Part shown: positions 8,031 to 11,471 of the stretch, piece after piece | Position numbering within the stretch: the stretch's first letter is position 1 | How the letters are laid out: every line of letters begins with the position of its first letter | Source of the DNA: Pseudomonadota bacterium | Lineage (GTDB): Bacteria > Pseudomonadota > Gammaproteobacteria > Pseudomonadales > UBA5518 | NCBI GenBank assembly: GCA_022705125.1 | Contig: JAKJFB010000057.1 | Location: forward strand, 1-11,471 | Reading direction: 5' to 3' | Length of the DNA stretch: 11,471 nucleotides | Notes under the pieces: model-generated | Told to the model about the DNA's origin: nothing | The model's database searches: none | What the model saw: the letters and a program-made list of their open reading frames with translations, nothing else | Program-made: the position numbers and the translations under genes

Positions 8031-8090
8031 TCCAGATCATGCCACGCAAGGGTGGCGCACGCCGCGGCTGTTCATTTGGGATCGCCGGCC

Positions 8091-8096
8091 TATAAT
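8091..8096 (+). promoter_or_regulatory. Consensus -10 box (TATAAT) before the small basic protein
   Basis: A perfect TATAAT followed by GCGG lies 31 bp before the ATG at 8127, in an otherwise GC-rich 96-bp gap. No good -35 is found: TGTTCA at 8069-8074, with a 16-bp spacer, matches three of six. The box predicts a transcript starting near 8103, separate from the beta-oxidation operon. Confidence 0.5.
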
Positions 8097-8126
8097 GCGG
8101 ATGAGTCAATTTTCCGGCAGCGGTGC

Positions 8127-8414
8127 ATGGTCAGGAAGATTCCGGACGGCAAGGCGGGCGGCGCTGACAGCATGCGCCCGTCGCGCACGGACACCGAATC
8201 CATATTCGGTGACAAGCGCAGCGGGTGGGATCGGCGCAAGCAGCAGGTCTCCGTGACCGAAAGCCGGCGTGAGGTGAGCGATCGCCGCAAGACCGGGCGC
8301 GGTGCCCAGGGGGCATGGTGGCTCGAGCGCGATTACGTCGAGAGCCACCATTTCGTGCAGAAATCCTCCAGCTCCCGGACCCGCAAGCGCGACGACACCC
8401 CATCCGGGGAGTGA
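8127..8414 (+). CDS. Small basic protein of unknown function
   Basis: A frame of 95 codons with GC-rich third positions typical of its neighbours. I do not recognise the protein. It is very hydrophilic and rich in arginine, lysine and serine, with no membrane helix or signal peptide. Two similar segments, KRSGWDRRKQ (residues 38-47) and EVSDRRKTGRG (57-67), look like an internal repeat around DRRK, followed by an aromatic patch AWWLERDYVESHHF and a disordered, charged tail. Such RxGxDRR strings occur in many unrelated small bacterial proteins, so they do not give a function. The ATG at 8127 is chosen because it follows the consensus -10 box; it has only a weak ribosome site (GGCAGCGG). An in-frame ATG at 8172 would give 80 residues. 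The frame is also open from a GTG at 8052, upstream of the predicted transcript start. Confidence 0.6.
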   Translation: MVRKIPDGKAGGADSMRPSRTDTESIFGDKRSGWDRRKQQVSVTESRREVSDRRKTGRGAQGAWWLERDYVESHHFVQKSSSSRTRKRDDTPSGE

Positions 8415-8431
8415 GAGCCCTCCGATCCTGA

Positions 8432-8437
8432 TATGAT
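8432..8437 (+). promoter_or_regulatory. -10-like box before the CxxS thioredoxin-fold gene
   Basis: TATGAT, five of six to consensus and followed by GCGCGC, lies 28 bp before the ATG at 8465. GTGAGA (8411-8416) is a possible -35 with a short 15-bp spacer. The gene could also be read from the promoter at 8091. Confidence 0.35.
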
Positions 8438-8464
8438 GCGCGCCGCTTGTGCGGAGGTAGTTTC

Positions 8465-8971
8465 ATGCAGCCCGATACCAGGAGCCCGTCTGCGCGCAGC
8501 TGTGTCGCGCTGCTCGTCTTGCTGTTGTGCTGTGCCCTGTTCGCGCGTGCAGGAGCCGGCGATGAAGATGGCTTTCGCCCCTACGATCGCGAGGCCGATC
8601 CCAGGGCGCAGATCGCTGCCCTGCTCGAGGACCGCTCCAGCGGCAAGCGCATCCTGCTGACCTTCGGGGGCAACTGGTGTTCGGATTCGCGCAGCCTCGC
8701 GCGACGCTATCGCACGCCGGAGCTGGCCGCGGTGCTCGAGCGCGAGTTCCGCGTCCTGCACGTGGATGTCGGCAGGAGCCAGCGCAATCGCGATATCGTG
8801 GAACAATACGGTAATCCGATCGACAAGGGCATTCCCTCCGTGGTGCTGCTCGCGCCGGACGGGACGTTGCTGTACACCGACCACGGCAGCCTGTCGTCGG
8901 CAGGTCGCATGAGCGATCCGGAGTTGATCGCATTCTTCGAGCGTCTCGCGGCCGGGTACCCGGTGCCGTGA
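8465..8971 (+). CDS. Exported thioredoxin-fold protein with a CxxS active site
   Basis: A 168-residue protein with an N-terminal signal peptide: basic start, hydrophobic core CVALLVLLLCCALFA (13-27) and a likely cleavage after an ARAGA run near residue 31; no lipobox is seen. The mature part is thioredoxin-like: a strand RILLTFGG, then NWCSDSRSLARRY with C72 in the nucleophile position, and cis-proline P124 in KGIPSVVLLAPDG. The second cysteine of the usual WCxxC is serine (S75), read clearly from the codons TGT TCG GAT TCG. Related exported proteins usually carry WCxDC. A CxxS protein can form mixed disulfides but cannot make an internal one, so isomerase-like, glutathionyl-reducing or merely binding roles are possible; a lost redox activity is equally possible. 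The ATG has GGAGG 7 bp upstream (8453-8457). It precedes cnoX and probably shares its transcript. Confidence 0.88.
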   Translation: MQPDTRSPSARSCVALLVLLLCCALFARAGAGDEDGFRPYDREADPRAQIAALLEDRSSGKRILLTFGGNWCSDSRSLARRYRTPELAAVLEREFRVLHVDVGRSQRNRDIVEQYGNPIDKGIPSVVLLAPDGTLLYTDHGSLSSAGRMSDPELIAFFERLAAGYPVP

Positions 8972-9018
8972 GCGATGATTCCCCCACTGCAACCCACACG
9001 AGGATGACGGAGCAGCAC

Positions 9019-9873
9019 ATGGCCGAATTGATGGTCGAGATCACGCGCGACAACGCGCAGCGCATGCTGATCGAGGAGTCGCACACGCGGCCCGTGCTGA
9101 TCGATTTCTGGGCCGACTGGTGCGCGCCGTGCAAGGCGCTGATGCCGATCCTCGACAAGCTGGTGCGCGAATATGCCGGCCAGGTGATGCTCGCGAAGGT
9201 CAACTGCGACGAGCTGCAGCCCATCGCGCAGCAGTTCGGGGTGCGCAGCCTGCCGACGGTGATCCTGATGAAGGACGGCCAGCCGGTCGACGGCTTCGTG
9301 GGCGCGCAGCCCGAATCCGCGGTGCGCCAGATGCTCGAGAAGCACCTGCCCAAGCCGTGGGACATCCTGCTGCACCAGGCGCTGGAACTGCTCGAGGCGG
9401 GCGATGCGGCCGGGGCGCTCGCGCCGGCGCGCAGTGCCTACGAGGAGTCGCGCCAGCGTGCCGACATCGCCAAGGTCTACGCCGACATCCTGATCGAGTT
9501 GAACCGCGTGGACGAGGCGCAGGTGGTGCTCGATTCGATCCCGATGGCCGACCAGGACGGTGACTTCGAACGCCTGCTGTCCGAGCTGCAGCTGAAGAAG
9601 CAGGCGGCCGACACGCCCGAGATCCAGGCGCTGCTGCAGGCGCGCGCGCGCGATCCCGACAACATGGACACCGGCTACCAGCTCGCGGTGCAGTTCAGCC
9701 AGGCGGGCCGTTCGCGCGAGGCGCTGGAGCTGCTGATCGGCATCCTGGGCCGTGACCGCGAGTTCCGTGGCGGCGAGGCGCGCAAGACGCTTCTCGACAT
9801 CATCCGCGCGCTCGGCAAGGGCGACCCGCTCGCGGCGGAGTACCAGCGCAAGCTCTTTGCGCTGATGTACTGA
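9019..9873 (+). CDS. cnoX: CnoX (YbbN) chaperedoxin
   Basis: A 284-residue protein, exactly the length of E. coli CnoX, with an N-terminal thioredoxin domain (1-110) and a C-terminal TPR-like helical domain (115-284). CnoX holds unfolding proteins, guards their cysteines through mixed disulfides and passes them to GroEL/ES in the cytoplasm. Visible landmarks: DFWADWCAPCKAL (C35, C38), C63 in KVNCDE at the position of the substrate-binding cysteine of E. coli CnoX, cis-proline in SLPTVILMKDGQPVDGF, QAADTPEIQALL in the helical part and the end YQRKLFALMY, matching the C-terminal helix that docks on GroEL. Unlike E. coli CnoX it keeps a complete CxxC, as described for the Caulobacter protein. 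The ATG at 9019 has GGAG 6 bp upstream and gives the E. coli length; a GTG at 8968 overlapping the previous stop would add 17 unconserved residues. Confidence 0.95.
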   Translation: MAELMVEITRDNAQRMLIEESHTRPVLIDFWADWCAPCKALMPILDKLVREYAGQVMLAKVNCDELQPIAQQFGVRSLPTVILMKDGQPVDGFVGAQPESAVRQMLEKHLPKPWDILLHQALELLEAGDAAGALAPARSAYEESRQRADIAKVYADILIELNRVDEAQVVLDSIPMADQDGDFERLLSELQLKKQAADTPEIQALLQARARDPDNMDTGYQLAVQFSQAGRSREALELLIGILGRDREFRGGEARKTLLDIIRALGKGDPLAAEYQRKLFALMY

Positions 9874-9961
9874 GGAGTAGGTCTGGCTGTTGCCTGGAAA
9901 TTGCTCGGCTGTTTTCACGCCCGCGCGGCTGCCGTAGTGCTCGAGAGCCGCACGCGCGGCG

Positions 9962-10089
9962 CGTCGCTGGCTGCGCTGCCCGCCCTTGCCGTGCTGGGGA
10001 CGCCGTGAATACGTCCCTGTAGGCTCGAGCGCCGCATCCATGCGGCGCACGCCCCCTCACGGCAAGGGCGGCCAGCTCAGCCCGCTCGG
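9962..10089 (-). repeat. REP-like palindromic element, copy A
   Basis: Read on the minus strand, the element starts CCGAGCGG and ends GCCAGCGACG, with a 41-bp core (10010-10050) that matches copy B at 38 positions. Three inverted repeats nest in it: an outer stem 9975-9993 with 10058-10076 (18 of 19 paired), an inner stem GGGACG/CGTCCC (9997-10002 with 10012-10017), and the core hairpin GCGCCGCAT/ATGCGGCGC (10029-10037 with 10040-10048, 2-nt loop). On the plus strand GTAG (10019-10022) sits just 5' of the core hairpin, the layout of REP sequences mobilised by REP-associated tyrosine transposases. No transposase gene is in the window. Limits are drawn from the conserved ends shared with copy B. 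Confidence 0.75.
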
Positions 10090-10259
10090 TCGAAGCGGTG
10101 CCTCCTTTGGCTATTCCTTCGATCCGGCTCATTCCGATGTTCCACAGCGCCGAGTGGACTCGGCCACGCATTTGCCCCGAAGGCATTCTGTTGCGTTGTT
10201 TCTGCAGGTACTCAAACATGTAGCGATACTTGGCGTATCAAGCTGCGGCAGTGCGTCAG

Positions 10260-10385
10260 CCGAGCGGCCTCGTTGTCCGGTCGCGGCATAAGGGGCCGTG
10301 CGCCGCAGGGATGCGGCGCCAGAGCCTACAGGGACGTACTTGCCGCGGGCCCCGTTGCGGCGGCCGGACAGCGAGGCCAGCGACG
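10260..10385 (+). repeat. REP-like palindromic element, copy B (inverted relative to A)
   Basis: This copy has the same ends (CCGAGCGG and GCCAGCGACG) and nearly the same length as copy A, but the opposite orientation. The core hairpin is GCGCCGCA/TGCGGCGC (10300-10307 with 10312-10319), followed by AGAGCCTACAGGGACGTA. The outer stem GGCCTCGTTGTCCGG (10266-10280) pairs with 10364-10378 at 14 of 15 positions, the odd pair being a G-T wobble. The outer arms are unrelated in sequence to those of copy A, yet still palindromic. The GTAG tetranucleotide is on the minus strand at 10326-10329. No direct target duplication is evident at either copy. Confidence 0.75.
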
Positions 10386-10427
10386 GAGCAAGTCAAAGGT
10401 TCGAAATGGTCCGAAATTTCGCGGTTC

Positions 10428-10451
10428 TCTCCGCGCCCGCGCCCGCGGAGA
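10428..10451 (-). terminator. Hairpin just beyond trhP, possible terminator
   Basis: TCTCCGCG (10428-10435) pairs perfectly with CGCGGAGA (10444-10451) over an 8-nt loop. It begins 8 bp past the trhP stop in the direction of that gene. No T-run follows on the minus strand, so an intrinsic terminator is not proven; Rho-dependent ending or 3'-end protection are alternatives. Confidence 0.4.
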
Positions 10452-10459
10452 TCCCTTCG

Positions 10460-11471
10460 TCAGATGTACCGCGCCACCATCGCGTAGCCGGCATCGCGCA
10501 GCTCGCGTGCGGCTTCGGGGAGCGGGAACTTCACCACGTGACCGGAGCCCGGTGCCACCTCGCGGCGCTCGCCGGCTTCGCTGGTCATGTCGGTGAGGGT
10601 GAATTCGCAGTTGCCTTGCGGGGTCATCAGTTCCAGGCGGTCGCCCAGCGCGAAGCGGTTGTTGACCGAGACGGTGAGCATGGCGGAGGCGGCGTCGAGG
10701 TCGAGCACCTCGCCGACGAACTGCTGGTAATCGCCCTTCGAGACGCCGCGCTCGTAGTTCTGGAACTCGCCCGGCGGATGGCGGCGGTAGAAGCCCTCGG
10801 TGTAGCCGCGGCTGGCGAGCTTCTCGAGTTCCTCCATCAGCCCCATGTCGAACTCGCGGCCCGCGAGCGCGTCGTCGATCGCGCGACGGTAGGCCTGCGC
10901 GGTGCGCGCCACGTAGTAGTGCGACTTGGTGCGGCCCTCGATCTTCAGGCAGTCGACCCCGATGTCGATCAGCTGGCGCACGTGCTGGATCGCGCGCAGA
11001 TCCTTCGAGTTCATGATGTAGGTGCCGTGCTCGTCCTCGTAGGCGGGCATGTATTCGCCGGGGCGGCCTTCCTCCTGCAGCAGGTAGATGCGGTCCTGCA
11101 CGGGCGCAGGCTCGGGTTCGGGCGCCTGTAGCGGCACCGGTTCGTGGATCGCGACCACGTCGCCCGATTCGGTCTGCACCGCCTCGTGCGCCTGGTACTT
11201 CCAGCGGCAGGTGTTGGTGCAGGCGCCCTGGTTCGAGTCACGGTGCGTGATGTAGCCAGACAGCAGGCAGCGACCGGAGTAGGCAATGCAGAGCGCGCCG
11301 TGCACGAAGACCTCGAGCTCGATGTCGGGGCATTCCTGGCGGATCTCGGCGACTTCCTCCAGCGAAAGCTCGCGCGAGAGGATGATGCGCGTCAGCCCCA
11401 TGCGCTTCCAGAACTTCACCGTCGCCCAGTTCACCGCGTTGGCCTGTACCGAGAGGTGCACCGGGATCTCG
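10460..11471 (-). CDS. trhP: TrhP (YegQ), U32-family tRNA U34 hydroxylation protein, 5' end missing
   Basis: The leftward frame enters at the window edge and ends at TGA (10460-10462), giving about 336 residues; by comparison with E. coli TrhP (about 450) some 110 N-terminal residues lie outside. TrhP belongs to the former peptidase U32 family but acts in tRNA: it makes 5-hydroxyuridine at wobble position 34 using prephenate, the first step towards cmo5U. The sequence shows HLSVQANAVNWATVKFW, then LSRELSLEEV and the U32 signature EVFVHGALCIAYSGRCLLSG. Four cysteines (HGALC, SGRC, GAC, NTC) fit the predicted iron-sulfur cluster site. Later blocks include GEYMPAYEDEHGTYIMNSKD, LKIEGRTKSHYYVARTAQ, ASRGYTEGF and LELMTPQGN. 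A GTG at 11461 is internal and not the true start. A proline/glutamate-rich linker (APEPEPAPVQ) is the only loosely conserved part. It is convergent with cnoX. Confidence 0.95.
   Translation of the reverse strand, partial: EIPVHLSVQANAVNWATVKFWKRMGLTRIILSRELSLEEVAEIRQECPDIELEVFVHGALCIAYSGRCLLSGYITHRDSNQGACTNTCRWKYQAHEAVQTESGDVVAIHEPVPLQAPEPEPAPVQDRIYLLQEEGRPGEYMPAYEDEHGTYIMNSKDLRAIQHVRQLIDIGVDCLKIEGRTKSHYYVARTAQAYRRAIDDALAGREFDMGLMEELEKLASRGYTEGFYRRHPPGEFQNYERGVSKGDYQQFVGEVLDLDAASAMLTVSVNNRFALGDRLELMTPQGNCEFTLTDMTSEAGERREVAPGSGHVVKFPLPEAARELRDAGYAMVARYI

Larger units (their letters stand above)
9874..10459. other. 586-bp non-coding gap between cnoX and trhP
   Basis: I find no credible gene here. 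Open frames in it run through palindromes, lack ribosome sites and have uneven composition. It contains two inverted copies of a REP-like element (9962-10089 and 10260-10385), a 170-bp spacer that is less GC-rich than the flanking genes, and a hairpin beyond the trhP stop. cnoX and trhP are convergent, so the gap must contain both 3' ends. No clear intrinsic terminator follows cnoX. Confidence 0.7.

Noticed and set aside
8041..8056. Hairpin GCCAC/GTGGC after the hydratase/dehydrogenase gene as a terminator
   Set aside because: The stem has only 5 bp, the loop is 6 nt and no T-run follows, so it is no better than chance in this composition.
9925..9951. GCGGCT/AGCCGC inverted repeat as the cnoX terminator
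   Set aside because: A 6-bp stem with a 15-nt loop and no T-run is too weak to call.
9800..10219. Minus-strand frame of 139 codons in the cnoX-trhP gap
   Set aside because: It crosses the palindromic element of copy A and the end of cnoX, has no ribosome site and no recognisable domain. The part at 10090-10219 could be remains of a longer repeat, which I cannot test.
11459..11461. GTG at 11461 as the trhP start
   Set aside because: The frame stays open to the window edge with a family-like residue run before it, and the conserved N-terminal domain of TrhP would be missing.

Overview
The window reads as a GC-rich chromosomal segment (roughly two-thirds G+C by eye) of a gammaproteobacterium. 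The two proteins easiest to place, a TrhP (YegQ)-type U32 protein and a CnoX (YbbN)-type chaperedoxin, follow the Escherichia coli proteins nearly end to end. Gene density, consistent GC-rich third positions and Shine-Dalgarno sites suggest ordinary resident DNA with no phage, integron or CRISPR. No species can be named from this sequence.

Layout. (1) 1-320: start of a leftward RDD-family membrane protein, cut by the window edge. (2) 520-2575: a two-component pair, an OmpR-type response regulator and a HAMP histidine kinase, overlapping by 29 bp. (3) 2581-3267: a convergent leftward gene of unknown function whose C-terminal half has five clear and one degenerate copy of a DTSxIxLA motif every 25-27 residues. 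(4) 3351-4472: an AraC-family regulator of the OruR/ArgR-like type, followed by a 157-bp gap carrying a 17-bp direct repeat next to a possible promoter. (5) 4630-8030: a fatty-acid beta-oxidation operon, a thiolase and a fused enoyl-CoA hydratase/3-hydroxyacyl-CoA dehydrogenase, separated by 44 bp holding a perfect 10-bp-stem hairpin. (6) 8127-9873: a small basic protein with its own consensus -10 box, an exported thioredoxin-fold protein with CxxS instead of CxxC, and CnoX. (7) 9874-10459: non-coding DNA with two inverted copies of a ~127-bp REP-like palindromic repeat. (8) 10460-11471: the C-terminal three quarters of leftward trhP.

How the parts may work together. The AraC-type regulator very likely controls the beta-oxidation operon next to it: the direct repeats have the length and spacing of AraC-family half-sites and abut a -35-like hexamer. 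Thiolase and fused hydratase/dehydrogenase together provide three of the four steps of a beta-oxidation turn. The CxxS protein and CnoX form a thiol-redox pair, one predicted outside the inner membrane and one in the cytoplasm. The two-component pair and the DTS-repeat protein have no function that can be deduced from context.

I see no clearly new multi-gene defence or mobile system. The observations most worth a check are the AraC operator candidate, the DTS-repeat protein, the inverted repeat pair with sequence-divergent but still palindromic arms, and the CxxS protein beside CnoX.
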